A stretch of DNA of 64,000 nucleotides from Pseudomonas sp. NFR16 (GTDB taxonomy: Bacteria > Pseudomonadota > Gammaproteobacteria > Pseudomonadales > Pseudomonadaceae): the NCBI RefSeq assembly GCF_900108875.1, contig NZ_FNYJ01000005.1, positions 310,001 to 374,000 on the forward strand. Reading direction: 5' to 3'. A program made the position numbers and the translations under genes. This document shows, piece after piece, positions 42,740-51,765 of the stretch. Below the pieces are notes generated by a model that saw only the letters and a program-made list of their open reading frames with translations, had not been told where the DNA came from and made no database searches. Each line of letters begins with the position of its first letter. Positions within the stretch are counted from its first letter, which is position 1.

Positions 42740-44779
42740 TTACACGGGACTCCAGGCCTCGCCCACCCGATTACGCAACACCTCGCCCATCGCGTCGGCT
42801 TCGACAGGACGACTGATCAAATAACCTTGCACTTCATCGCAGCCATGGGATTTCAGGAAGTCCAGCTGTGTGCAGTCTTCTACGCCCTCTGCCACCACTT
42901 TGAGCTCAAGGCTATGCGCCATCGCGATGATCGCCCGGGTGATCGCTGCGTCCTCCGTGCCCTCGCTCAGGCCGCGAATGAATGACTGATCGATCTTCAC
43001 GTAATCGACCGGGAAACGCTTGAGGTAACTCAGCGATGAATAGCCCGTGCCGAAGTCGTCGATCGCAAGTTTTACGCCCAGCTCACGCAGCTGTTGGAAG
43101 GTCGTGATGATGTGCTCGACGCTATCGAGCAACTGACTCTCGGTCAGCTCAAGCTCTAGGTATTCGGGCAGCAGCCCGGTTTCATCCAGCACCTGACGCA
43201 CAAGGCTGACGAGCTTGCCCTGCCGCAACTGATGCACCGACAGATTGACCGACACCCGGATCGGCGCGATTCCGTCCCGCACCCACTCACACGCCTGGCG
43301 GCAAGCCTGACGCAACACGAACTCGCCGATATCGGCGATCAGTCCTGTTTCTTCCGCCAACCCGATGAATTCGCCGGGCGGCACCATACCGCGCGCAGGA
43401 TGGCGCCAGCGCACCAGGGCCTCTGCTGAGTTCATTCGTCCGGAGACCAATTCCAGTTTGGGCTGATAGAACACCTCAAGCTGGCCGTCTTCAATCGCGC
43501 GGCGCAGTTGGATTTCCAGTTGCAAACGCTCGAGCGTGCGCGCCTGCAGACTTTCCGTATAGAACTGGACGTTGTTGCCGCCCAAGTGCTTGGCGTATTG
43601 CATGGCCATGTTCGCTTGACTGACCAAAGCCGCCAGGTCACGCGCCGAGTCAGGCAACAGCGCGATCCCGATCGACGCACTGATCACCAGATCATGTCCG
43701 GAAACCGTGATCGGCGAGCGCAATTTGCTGAGCAGTCGCGTGGTCAGCCGCGCCAGCGTGGTCAGATTTGCGTGACTGTCGAGGATTACCGCAAATTCAT
43801 CAGCAGACAGCCGGGCGACGGTGTCGGCGCCGGCCAATTCCGCGCTCAAGCGCCGAGCGACCAAGCGCAGTAGCTGATCGGCGATGTCATGACCCAGGCT
43901 GTCATTGAGCAATTTGAAGCGATCAAGGTTGATGTGCAGCAGCGTCAGGTTCTTACCGCCCTGCCGCACGCGCTGGTTAGCCTCGCGCAGACGCTCGTTG
44001 AACAGCGCACGATTGGCCAACCCGGTGAGTTCGTCGTAATGAGTGAGGAATCGCGTGCGCTCTTCGTACTGTCGCGCCAGCTCGCGATTCAGCTCATCAC
44101 TTTTCGCCTGCGCCTGTTGCAGGTGCTCGATCAGCGCAAGGTTTTGAAAACGGCGGATGAGGCCGCGCTGAATCAGCCTGTTGACCTGAATGGCCACGAC
44201 GATGAGCGCCAGCAGAAGGATCAGGCCCAGCCAGCCCCAACCCCGCATCGGCACCTCTGCGCCCCAGAACAGATAGATGATCGGAGGCAGCAGACAAGGC
44301 ACGGCGAAGGTCAGAAACGCCGGGATGCTCACGGCGTACGCCACACTGGCTGACAGTGTCGCCGCACCGATCAGGCCGAACACCCACGCTTGCTGAATAA
44401 AGTTTTCCACAGGCACCAGCGCCAGCGCCGCACTCGACAGCGTGAGCCCGCTGACGCAGGCGCCGGCCAGAAACATGCGCGTCCAGACCGGATGCGCCTG
44501 GCGCTGCGGCGAAGCCGCGCGAAACGCCGCCACCTGCAGCACCCGCAGACAGACCAGCGCCGACAGCCAGCCGAGCCAGACGCTGACCAGCACGTAGCGT
44601 TCCGGGCTCCAGAGCAGCCAGGCGCACAGCAGACCATTGATGAACATGAACAGAGTCGGCAGCAGCGACCCTTGATATAGAAGGCGTGTGCGCTCGACTG
44701 CAAGCTGGGTAGCGAACTGGCTGCGGATGACACGTCGTGTCGCCACAGAGTCGGCCGGGGCTTCGGAGCTGGAGATCAT
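42740..44779 (-). CDS. Membrane GGDEF/EAL protein, GGDEF degenerate
   Basis: A 679-aa cyclic-di-GMP protein. The N-terminal 220 residues hold about six hydrophobic helices, followed by a short coiled coil and a GGDEF domain (about 245-405) in which the signature reads LSADEFAVIL instead of GGDEF, so cyclase activity is doubtful. The EAL domain (about 420-665) looks intact: EALVRWRHP, VNLSVHQL, ELELTESQLL, DDFGTGYSSLSYL, VKIDQSFI and EGVED. It is therefore most likely a phosphodiesterase with a regulatory GGDEF. ATG 44779 gives MISSSEAP; upstream frame to 44980 has no homology. Confidence 0.88.
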   Translation of the reverse strand: MISSSEAPADSVATRRVIRSQFATQLAVERTRLLYQGSLLPTLFMFINGLLCAWLLWSPERYVLVSVWLGWLSALVCLRVLQVAAFRAASPQRQAHPVWTRMFLAGACVSGLTLSSAALALVPVENFIQQAWVFGLIGAATLSASVAYAVSIPAFLTFAVPCLLPPIIYLFWGAEVPMRGWGWLGLILLLALIVVAIQVNRLIQRGLIRRFQNLALIEHLQQAQAKSDELNRELARQYEERTRFLTHYDELTGLANRALFNERLREANQRVRQGGKNLTLLHINLDRFKLLNDSLGHDIADQLLRLVARRLSAELAGADTVARLSADEFAVILDSHANLTTLARLTTRLLSKLRSPITVSGHDLVISASIGIALLPDSARDLAALVSQANMAMQYAKHLGGNNVQFYTESLQARTLERLQLEIQLRRAIEDGQLEVFYQPKLELVSGRMNSAEALVRWRHPARGMVPPGEFIGLAEETGLIADIGEFVLRQACRQACEWVRDGIAPIRVSVNLSVHQLRQGKLVSLVRQVLDETGLLPEYLELELTESQLLDSVEHIITTFQQLRELGVKLAIDDFGTGYSSLSYLKRFPVDYVKIDQSFIRGLSEGTEDAAITRAIIAMAHSLELKVVAEGVEDCTQLDFLKSHGCDEVQGYLISRPVEADAMGEVLRNRVGEAWSPV

Positions 44780-45002
44780 GGCAGTTCTTATAGTTAGGGC
44801 CTTGAGCGTCAGCGGAGCATACACAAGCCACCCAACAGACCAAACAGTCAGAAAAATAAATTGTATGGACGGTCGGATCGCGCTTTTCATCGAACAACAG
44901 ATCCGCAGTCTGACACCGCATTCTGTGCGAGTGACGGTCTGACTTTGCGACCGACCGGCGTAAGAGTTTGCCCACTCCACCCCGGCACCCTAGAATGCGC
45001 CG

Positions 45003-47186
45003 ATGCGCGATGATCTCTCCCTTCTGCTTAATTCCCTCAACGATGCCCAACGTCAGGCCGTAGCCGCCTCGCTGGGTCGTCAGTTGGTCCTGGCCGGCGC
45101 TGGTTCCGGCAAAACCCGCGTGCTTGTGCATCGTATCGCCTGGCTGATCCAGGTCGAAAATGCCTCGCCGCACTCGATCCTGTCGGTGACATTCACCAAC
45201 AAGGCCGCTGCCGAGATGCGCCACCGCATCGAGCAGTTAATGGGTATCAACCCGGCCGGAATGTGGGTCGGCACCTTCCACGGTCTGGCGCATCGCCTGT
45301 TGCGCGCGCACTGGCAGGAAGCGGGACTGAGTCAGAGCTTCCAGATCCTCGACAGCGATGATCAGCAACGTCTGGTCAAACGCGTGATCCGCGAGCTGGG
45401 TCTGGATGAACAGCGCTGGCCTGCGCGTCAGGCGCAGTGGTTCATCAACGGCCAGAAGGACGAAGGGCTTCGCCCGCAACACATTCAGGCCAGTGGCGAC
45501 CTGTTCCTGGCAACCATGCGCAGCATTTACGAAGCCTATGAAGCGGCCTGCCAGCGCGCCGGCGTCATTGACTTCTCCGAACTGCTGCTGCGCGCTCTCG
45601 ACTTGTGGCGGGACCATCCAGGCCTGCTTCAACACTATCAGCGGCGTTTCCGCCATGTGCTGGTGGACGAATTCCAGGACACCAACGCCGTGCAGTACGC
45701 CTGGCTGCGTCTGCTGGCCAAGGGCGGCGACAGCCTGATGGTGGTGGGCGATGACGATCAGTCGATTTACGGCTGGCGCGGCGCCAAGATCGAGAACATT
45801 CATCAGTATTCCGATGACTTCCCGGACACCGAGGTCATCCGTCTTGAGCAGAACTACCGCTCCACGGCGAGCATTCTCAAAGCGGCCAACGGCCTGATCG
45901 TCAATAACAGCGGCCGTTTGGGCAAAGAGCTGTGGACCGATGTCGGCGACGGCGAGTTGATCAGCCTGTACGCGGCCTTCAACGAGCACGACGAAGCGCG
46001 TTATGTGGTTGAAACCATCGAAAGCGCCATCAAGACAGGCCTGTCGCGCAGCGATATCGCGATTCTCTATCGGTCCAACGCCCAGTCGCGGGTTCTGGAA
46101 GAGGCCTTGCTGCGTGAGCGGATTCCGTACCGCATCTATGGCGGTCAGCGATTCTTCGAACGCGCCGAAATCAAGAACGCCATGGCTTATCTGCGCCTGC
46201 TCGACGGTCGCGGCAACGATTCCGCGCTTGAGCGGGTCATCAATGTGCCACCCCGTGGTATCGGCGAGAAGACCGTCGAGGCAATACGCGAGCATGCCCG
46301 CCACGCCGATGTCTCGATGTGGGAAGCCATGCGTCAGCTGGTTGCAAACAAAGGTCTCACCGGACGTGCTGCCAGTGCGCTGGGCGCGTTCATCGAGCTG
46401 ATCGAAAACCTTTCTGCCAAAGTCATGGAGATGCCGCTGCACTTGATGACTCAGACCGTCATCGAGCAATCCGGGTTGATCACGTATCACCAGGAAGAAA
46501 AGGGTGAGAAAGGCCAGGCACGGGTGGAAAACCTTGAAGAACTGGTCAGCGCCGCCCGCGCCTTCGAGAACAGCGAAGAAGAGGAAGACCTGACGCCATT
46601 GGCCGCGTTCCTCGGCCACGCGTCGCTTGAAGCAGGCGACACGCAGGCGGACGAGCACGAAGACAGCATTCAGCTGATGACGCTGCACAGCGCCAAAGGT
46701 CTTGAGTTCCCCTACGTGTTCCTCGTAGGCATGGAAGAAGGCCTTTTCCCGCACAAGATGAGCCTGGAAGAACCGGGTCGTCTTGAGGAAGAGCGACGCC
46801 TGGCGTACGTCGGCATTACACGCGCGATGCAGCATCTGGTCCTGACCTACGCCGAAACCCGGCGCCTGTACGGCAGCGAGACCTACAACAAGGTTTCACG
46901 ATTCGTACGTGAGGTCCCACCGAATCTGATTCAGGAAGTGCGTCTCTCCAACAGCGTGACGCGTCCTTTCGGTGGCTCCAAAACGATGGCGCCAAGCCGC
47001 TTGTTCGACGGTGAAGGTATCCCGCAAAGCCAGTTTTCGCTGGGCCAGCGCGTGCAACATGCGGTCTTTGGCGAGGGCGTGATCCTCAATTTCGAGGGCT
47101 CAGGTGCACAGGCTCGGGTTCAGGTGAATTTTGCCGAAGGCAGCAAATGGCTGATGCTGGGCTACGCAAAGTTGGAACCCGTCTGA
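45003..47186 (+). CDS. uvrD: DNA helicase II UvrD
   Basis: A 727-aa superfamily 1 helicase of nucleotide excision and mismatch repair, moving 3' to 5'. All helicase motifs are visible: Q-motif LNDAQRQAV, Walker A LAGAGSGKTRVL, motif Ib FTNKAAAEMRHRI, motif II LVDEFQDTN, motif III VGDDDQSIYGWRGA, motif IV YRSNAQSRVLEE, motif V LMTLHSAKGLEFPYVFL and motif VI LAYVGITRAM. The C-terminal Tudor-like tail (FGEGVILNFEGSG) is present. Full length, monocistronic, in the expected place. Confidence 0.98.
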   Translation: MRDDLSLLLNSLNDAQRQAVAASLGRQLVLAGAGSGKTRVLVHRIAWLIQVENASPHSILSVTFTNKAAAEMRHRIEQLMGINPAGMWVGTFHGLAHRLLRAHWQEAGLSQSFQILDSDDQQRLVKRVIRELGLDEQRWPARQAQWFINGQKDEGLRPQHIQASGDLFLATMRSIYEAYEAACQRAGVIDFSELLLRALDLWRDHPGLLQHYQRRFRHVLVDEFQDTNAVQYAWLRLLAKGGDSLMVVGDDDQSIYGWRGAKIENIHQYSDDFPDTEVIRLEQNYRSTASILKAANGLIVNNSGRLGKELWTDVGDGELISLYAAFNEHDEARYVVETIESAIKTGLSRSDIAILYRSNAQSRVLEEALLRERIPYRIYGGQRFFERAEIKNAMAYLRLLDGRGNDSALERVINVPPRGIGEKTVEAIREHARHADVSMWEAMRQLVANKGLTGRAASALGAFIELIENLSAKVMEMPLHLMTQTVIEQSGLITYHQEEKGEKGQARVENLEELVSAARAFENSEEEEDLTPLAAFLGHASLEAGDTQADEHEDSIQLMTLHSAKGLEFPYVFLVGMEEGLFPHKMSLEEPGRLEEERRLAYVGITRAMQHLVLTYAETRRLYGSETYNKVSRFVREVPPNLIQEVRLSNSVTRPFGGSKTMAPSRLFDGEGIPQSQFSLGQRVQHAVFGEGVILNFEGSGAQARVQVNFAEGSKWLMLGYAKLEPV

Positions 47187-47260
47187 TCCTGCCCAGTATG
47201 TTGCAGGTGTGAGCTGACTGTCTTACCGCCCCTGTCGATCACCGTCGCAACACCTGACGC

Positions 47261-47409
47261 CTTCCCGGCTAAAGCCGGTCCTACGAAAGCTCCCAGCGTT
47301 TGTAGGACCGGCTTCAGCCGGGAAGAAAAGCTTTCAGCGTCTGGAGGGCCGGATTCAGCCGGACAGGGAAAGCTCGCGGCGTCTGTAGGATTAGCTTTTA
47401 GCCGGGAAG
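47261..47409. repeat. REP array with 41-bp period after uvrD
   Basis: One REP copy in reverse orientation (47261-47284, CCCGGCTAAAGCCGG) is followed by three head-to-tail copies starting at 47301, 47342 and 47384. These copies are 41-42 bp apart, and the spacer (AAAGCTTTCAGCGTC-like) is repeated too. The last two copies are decayed. The same element family is at 1274-1413. The rest of the 448-bp gap 47187-47634 shows no gene. An open frame from 47563 merely extends the next gene without homology. Confidence 0.87.
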
Positions 47410-47634
47410 AGGCCGCGCATACGGTGGAGAACCAATGGCCTTAAACCCCTGCGCTCTTGCATTCCTACATCGGGCCCCCATCTTTCCTACAGAACTTTCT
47501 CCATCGCCCCACAACCCAAGTAGTACGGGCGCTGTTGAGATCCACGCAAAAGCCAGAAACATATGGCTGCTGGTCAGACACATTTGTCCTGTGCAACATG
47601 GCGCGCGTGCAATCCACAAACGGGAATTCCCAAT

Positions 47635-48486
47635 ATGCAACGTTTTCTAAGCATCGCTTTGGCGCTGGTCATCGGTCTCACCATGAGCCTGGATGCCAAC
47701 GCCGCGCGTTTCGGTGGTGGCAAGAGCATGGGCTCGGCGCCAAGTCACCAGGCGCGCCAGACAGCTCCTTCTGCTCCTGCCGCTGCACCTAATGCCGCCG
47801 GTCGTCCTGCGCCTGCTGCAGGCGGTGCTTCCAAGTGGCTGGGCCCACTGGCCGGTATCGCCGCCGGTGGCCTGCTGGCCTCCATGTTCATGGGCGGTGG
47901 TTTCCAGGGCATGCAATTCTTCGACATCCTGATCATGGCGGTCATCGCATTCGTGATCTTCCGCTTCATCGCGGCACGTCGACGCAAGCAACAGCCGCAC
48001 ATGGCACCCGCTGGCGCGCCTTACCAGCGTGAAACGTTCGAGCAGCCGGCTCAGAACACTTCGATCTTCGGTGGTGCTGCGCCTGCTGCGGCAGCTCGCC
48101 CTGTGATCAATGCGCCAGCCTGGTTCAACGAAGAACGCTTCCTTGAAGCCGCTCGCACGCACTTCCAGTCGCTGCAGCAGCACTGGGATGCTAACGAGAT
48201 GGACAAGATCGCCGAGTTCGTGACCCCGCAGATGCTGCAATTCCTGAAAAAGGAACGTGCGGATCTGGGCGACGGCTTCCAGTCGACCTACATCGACAAC
48301 CTGACCGTGCAGCTGGACGGCCTGGATGATCGCGCCGACAAGACCATCGCGACCCTGACGTTCTCGGGTGTCTCCAAAACGTCCCGCTTCGACCAGGGCG
48401 AAGTGTTCAGCGAGAGCTGGAACATGGAACGCGCACCGGGCGAAAACCAGCCTTGGCTGGTTGCCGGTATCCGCCAGAACGGCTGA
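47635..48486 (+). CDS. Tim44-like domain membrane protein
   Basis: A 283-aa protein: signal peptide or first helix at 1-22, then a low-complexity Ala/Pro-rich stretch (FGGGKSMGSAPSHQ and following), a helix pair around 70-110 (WLGPLAGIAAGGLLASMFMGGG and FFDILIMAVIAFVIFRFIAARR, in part) and a C-terminal Tim44-like lipid/protein-binding domain (about 150-283; FNEERFLEAARTHFQSLQQHWDANE in part). It is probably a membrane-attached protein. Function in bacteria is unknown. ATG 47635 begins the signal segment. A terminator follows at 48513. Confidence 0.85.
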   Translation: MQRFLSIALALVIGLTMSLDANAARFGGGKSMGSAPSHQARQTAPSAPAAAPNAAGRPAPAAGGASKWLGPLAGIAAGGLLASMFMGGGFQGMQFFDILIMAVIAFVIFRFIAARRRKQQPHMAPAGAPYQRETFEQPAQNTSIFGGAAPAAAARPVINAPAWFNEERFLEAARTHFQSLQQHWDANEMDKIAEFVTPQMLQFLKKERADLGDGFQSTYIDNLTVQLDGLDDRADKTIATLTFSGVSKTSRFDQGEVFSESWNMERAPGENQPWLVAGIRQNG

Positions 48487-48512
48487 AACGCTTTGCGGCA
48501 TGGTTAATCCAG

Positions 48513-48545
48513 AACCCCGACACTGTTCGGGGTTTTGTTTTTCTG
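48513..48545 (+). terminator. Terminator of the Tim44-like gene
   Basis: AACCCCGA (48513-48520) pairs with TCGGGGTT (48527-48534), then TTGTTTTTC. A typical intrinsic terminator. Confidence 0.9.
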
Positions 48546-48616
48546 AGCCCGCGGTTAATTTGGCGATGCCTTTGAGCTACTGTATAACCCGCGTAAATCG
48601 TTAGAGGATCCACGTC

Positions 48617-49024
48617 GTGGAAGAAGTCATCGAACAACTCCGTGAAGCCAATGAGCCAGTTCCCGTCCCGCTGGAGCTGCCGGACGAAGATCAGCTCGTC
48701 GAAATCGAAGAGCAGCTGTTCATCAACATCCCCTTTGTCTTCAAAGAATTTCTGCTGACCGTCAGCGACGTGGTGTACGGCAGCCTGGAGCCGGTGACCG
48801 TCACCGACCCGCAATCGCACACCTATCTGCCGGATGTGGCGGCGAACGCCTGGGACATCGGCGTTCCGCGCGAGCTGATCCCGATCTGTCAGGACGGTGA
48901 AGATTACTATTGCGTCGAGGAGGACGGCACGGTCGTGCTGTGGTCGGGCGAGGAAGAAATCGTCACCGAAGAGAGCTGGGAATCGGTCTGGCACTGGGCG
49001 CGAGACGTCTGGCTCGAAAGCTGA
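48617..49024 (+). CDS. SMI1/KNR4-family protein
   Basis: A 135-aa acidic protein with the SMI1/KNR4 fold: LPDEDQLVEIEEQLFINIPFVFKEFLLT at the start (in part), SDVVYGSLEPVTV, DYYCVEEDGTVVLWSG and a C-terminal WESVWHWARDVWLES helix. In bacteria this fold is common among immunity proteins of polymorphic toxins, but also occurs as a stand-alone housekeeping protein. No toxin gene is next to it. The start is GTG 48617 with AGAGGA eight bases upstream. It has no signal peptide. Confidence 0.85.
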   Translation: MEEVIEQLREANEPVPVPLELPDEDQLVEIEEQLFINIPFVFKEFLLTVSDVVYGSLEPVTVTDPQSHTYLPDVAANAWDIGVPRELIPICQDGEDYYCVEEDGTVVLWSGEEEIVTEESWESVWHWARDVWLES

Positions 49025-49055
49025 AACCGTCCCGCAGCAGCTAAGCCTTCGGAGC

Positions 49056-50819
49056 TTAACGCTCTGAAGGCTCCTGATGATTACCCAGTGTTTCCAGCAG
49101 CGCGATCTGCATGCGCGTATGCACCCGGATGAACCAGCGCCACAACACGGCCGCCACCACCCCCGCCACCGCGACGATCAACAGCAGCCACTCACTGGTG
49201 GGCAGCATGCTCGCCGACAGCAAAGCGATCAGCAGGAAGATCACCAGCAACGACACCAATGGGATGACCTCCGCAATCACACGCCTGACCCGCGCGGTAT
49301 GCCGCCCGGCCATTTCGGGCTTCACGCCCATCTCCGCCAGCAGCATCGACAGCGCCTTGAGCTTGCGATACGCCGCGATCAGAAACGGCAACGACAGCAA
49401 CAACGACGCACCCCAGATCCAGGCTTTCTGCTGTCCGACTTCGGTGACCCACTCGCTGAAATACTCGCCGATGCGCTCGGCGAAAAATGCCCCGCAGAAG
49501 AAGATCGCCACGACAAGTGCCAGATTCACGCCGACTTGCAGCAGGATTTTACGGATCATCGAAGCCAGCAGCGCGCCCTCGCCCTGTGGCTGGATGCTGC
49601 GCAGCCACTCTCCGTACATGCCGAAAACCCGGGCGACTCTCGTCGGCACGATACTGCCCAGTTTGTGGGAAAGCGGATCAGCGGACCGGATCAGATAAGG
49701 CGTGAGCAAGGTTGTGATCGCCGATACTGCAACCGCCACCGGATACAGGAAATCGCTGGTGACCTGAAGTGTCATTCCCAGGGCCGCGATGATGAACGAG
49801 AACTCGCCGATCTGTGACAGCCCCATTCCCACGCGCAGTGAAGTTTTGCCGTCGTTACCGGCGATAAATGCGCCGAGCCCGCAGGACAGCATCTTGCCCA
49901 ACACCACCGCCACCGTGATGACTGCGATCGGCCAGGCGTAATCGAGCAGGATCTGCGGATCGATCAGCAAACCGATGGCAACGAAGAAGATCGCGCTGAA
50001 CATGTCCCGAATCGGCTCGACCAAATGCTCGATTTTTGCCAGTTGTCTGGATTCGGCCATGATGGCGCCGATCAGGAACGCCCCGAGCACCATGCTGTAT
50101 TCAAGCTTGACCACGAGCAGGCAGAAACCGAAACACAGTCCCAGCACCGTGACCAATAGCATTTCGTTGCTGTCGAACTTCGCCACATACGCCAAGAGTC
50201 GCGGCACCACCAGAATGCCGATGACCAGCGCCACAATCATGAACAGCGAGAGCTTGCCGACGGTGGAGAACACCTCGCCCGAGCTGACCGTACCGCTGAC
50301 CGCGATGCCTGACAGCAACGCAATGATGCCGATACCCAGAATGTCCTCGACGATCAGCACACCAAAGATCAGCTGTGCGAAACGCTGGTTCTTCATCTTC
50401 AGATCATTGAGTGCCTTGACGATGATCGTGGTCGAGGAAATGGCGAGGATCGCACCCAGAAACAGTGAATCCATGGTGTTCCACGCGAAAAACTGGCCGA
50501 TTTCATAGCCGATCCAGATCATCAGCATGATTTCGAGGAAAGCGGCAATGAAGGCCGTCGCACCGACCTTGAACAGCTTGCGCAGACTGAACTCCAGTCC
50601 GAGACAGAACATCAGGAAAATCACACCGAGTTCGGCAAGGGTCTTGATGGTGTCTTCATCATGAATCAGGCCGAACGGCGGGGTATGCGGCCCAATGATG
50701 AAGCCGGCGACGATGTAACCGAGTACAACGGGCTGCTTGAGCCGATGAAAGACGACTGTCACCACGCCTGCGACCAGCATGATGACTGCCAGATCCTGAA
50801 TGAAACTGATGGCATGCAT
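49056..50819 (-). CDS. CPA2-type cation/proton antiporter without RCK domain
   Basis: A 587-aa inner-membrane antiporter. The N-terminal Na_H_exchanger domain (1-380) is CPA2-like: FHRLKQPVVLGYIVAGFIIGPHTPP near residue 27 (in part), LGVIFLMFCLGLEFSLRKL, AILAISSTTIIVKALND and EDILGIGIIALLSG. The usual C-terminal TrkA_N/RCK nucleotide domain of KefB/KefC/YbaL is absent. Instead there are three or four more helices (about 420-570). Potassium or sodium as substrate is inferred from the family. ATG 50819 (MHAISFIQDLAVIM) matches family starts; a frame to 50897 adds 26 unrelated residues. Confidence 0.87.
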   Translation of the reverse strand: MHAISFIQDLAVIMLVAGVVTVVFHRLKQPVVLGYIVAGFIIGPHTPPFGLIHDEDTIKTLAELGVIFLMFCLGLEFSLRKLFKVGATAFIAAFLEIMLMIWIGYEIGQFFAWNTMDSLFLGAILAISSTTIIVKALNDLKMKNQRFAQLIFGVLIVEDILGIGIIALLSGIAVSGTVSSGEVFSTVGKLSLFMIVALVIGILVVPRLLAYVAKFDSNEMLLVTVLGLCFGFCLLVVKLEYSMVLGAFLIGAIMAESRQLAKIEHLVEPIRDMFSAIFFVAIGLLIDPQILLDYAWPIAVITVAVVLGKMLSCGLGAFIAGNDGKTSLRVGMGLSQIGEFSFIIAALGMTLQVTSDFLYPVAVAVSAITTLLTPYLIRSADPLSHKLGSIVPTRVARVFGMYGEWLRSIQPQGEGALLASMIRKILLQVGVNLALVVAIFFCGAFFAERIGEYFSEWVTEVGQQKAWIWGASLLLSLPFLIAAYRKLKALSMLLAEMGVKPEMAGRHTARVRRVIAEVIPLVSLLVIFLLIALLSASMLPTSEWLLLIVAVAGVVAAVLWRWFIRVHTRMQIALLETLGNHQEPSER

Positions 50820-51128
50820 GGGCGCGGGCTCCTTGTGACGACAGCGAAAATGCGCGCTTCTGCCTGAAAGATCGATGATGGCTGTACGAAATATCATCAG
50901 CGAAGCCAGAAATTTCCGGAAGAAGCGCAGGAATTACCCAATCCAAGGGTTTTCGCAGGTTAACACCGCACAAAAGCGGATAAAGCCGGTGCAATATATG
51001 GAAACAGATAGGCGAGTGCGTGACGGCGAACCCGCTGCCGGCGTCCCGATATCGTCGGTTTTAAAGCCGATCTGCATCCGAGCACCTACACAAGGTGCCA
51101 AATTGACTCAAATGACCGTGAGCATGCT
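50820..51128. other. 309-bp divergent promoter region, no gene
   Basis: The gap between the antiporter and the thioesterase contains no open frame with protein-like composition, no REP and no clear operator. It should hold the two divergent promoters, but no convincing -35/-10 pair was found by eye. Confidence 0.5.
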
Positions 51129-51614
51129 ATGGAACCCGGAAACGCCCAGCTGTCGATGACTGTATTGATGACCCCGGACATGGCCAACTTCTCTGGCAAC
51201 GTGCACGGCGGCACACTCTTGAAGTACCTGGACGAGGTTGCGTACGCATGCGCGAGCCGATACGCCGGTCGCTACGTCGTTACCCTGTCCGTGGATCAGG
51301 TGATTTTTCGTGAGCCGATCCATGTAGGTGAGCTGGTGACCTTCCTGGCCTCGGTGAACTACACCGGCAACACATCCATGGAAGTGGGCATCAAGGTTGT
51401 GACCGAGAACATCCGCGAGCGCTCTGTTCGTCACACCAACAGCTGCTTCTTCACGATGGTTGCCGTGGACGACCAACGCAAACCGGCCAGCGTGCCGCCC
51501 CTGACTCCCGCCACGAGCGAAGACAAGCGTCGCTATGTCCAGGCGCAGCAGCGTCGTCAGATTCGTCAAGAACTGGAAAAGCGGTATCGCGAAATCAGAG
51601 AAGACGGCGTTTGA
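51129..51614 (+). CDS. Acyl-CoA thioesterase (YciA/BACH type)
   Basis: A 161-aa hotdog-fold acyl-CoA hydrolase. The signature is LMTPDMANFSGNVHGGTLLKYLDEVAYACA (in part), with the catalytic Asn/Asp in GNVHGGTLLKYLDE, followed by VVTLSVDQVIFREPIHVGEL and HTNSCFFTMVAVDD. The C-terminal 25 residues are a charged helix (QAQQRRQIRQELEKRYREI). It should hydrolyse medium- to long-chain acyl-CoA in the cytoplasm. The ribosome-binding site is weak (GTGAG). A small CCCGG/CCGGG stem is found 46 bp downstream. Monocistronic. Confidence 0.9.
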   Translation: MEPGNAQLSMTVLMTPDMANFSGNVHGGTLLKYLDEVAYACASRYAGRYVVTLSVDQVIFREPIHVGELVTFLASVNYTGNTSMEVGIKVVTENIRERSVRHTNSCFFTMVAVDDQRKPASVPPLTPATSEDKRRYVQAQQRRQIRQELEKRYREIREDGV

Positions 51615-51765
51615 TCGTCAGACTTAAGTCCAAAGCGAGCTCGCTGTAAGAACGCGGCGTGCCCGGTGATCTGCCGGGCAGCCGTAGCGGAACGTTGTGT
51701 GCTCAGTCGAGCGTGCCGCAGGTGCCCCGTCGATCGCTGGACACGCCACGTTTTTGCACACTCAG

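Noticed and set aside
47301..47409. 41-bp spaced repeats as a CRISPR array
   Set aside because: The repeated part includes the spacer, the cores are REP palindromes, the copies decay and no cas gene is near.
51660..51681. Small CCCGG/CCGGG stem after the acyl-CoA thioesterase as a terminator
   Set aside because: A 7-bp stem is present but no T-run follows in either direction, so function is not supported.
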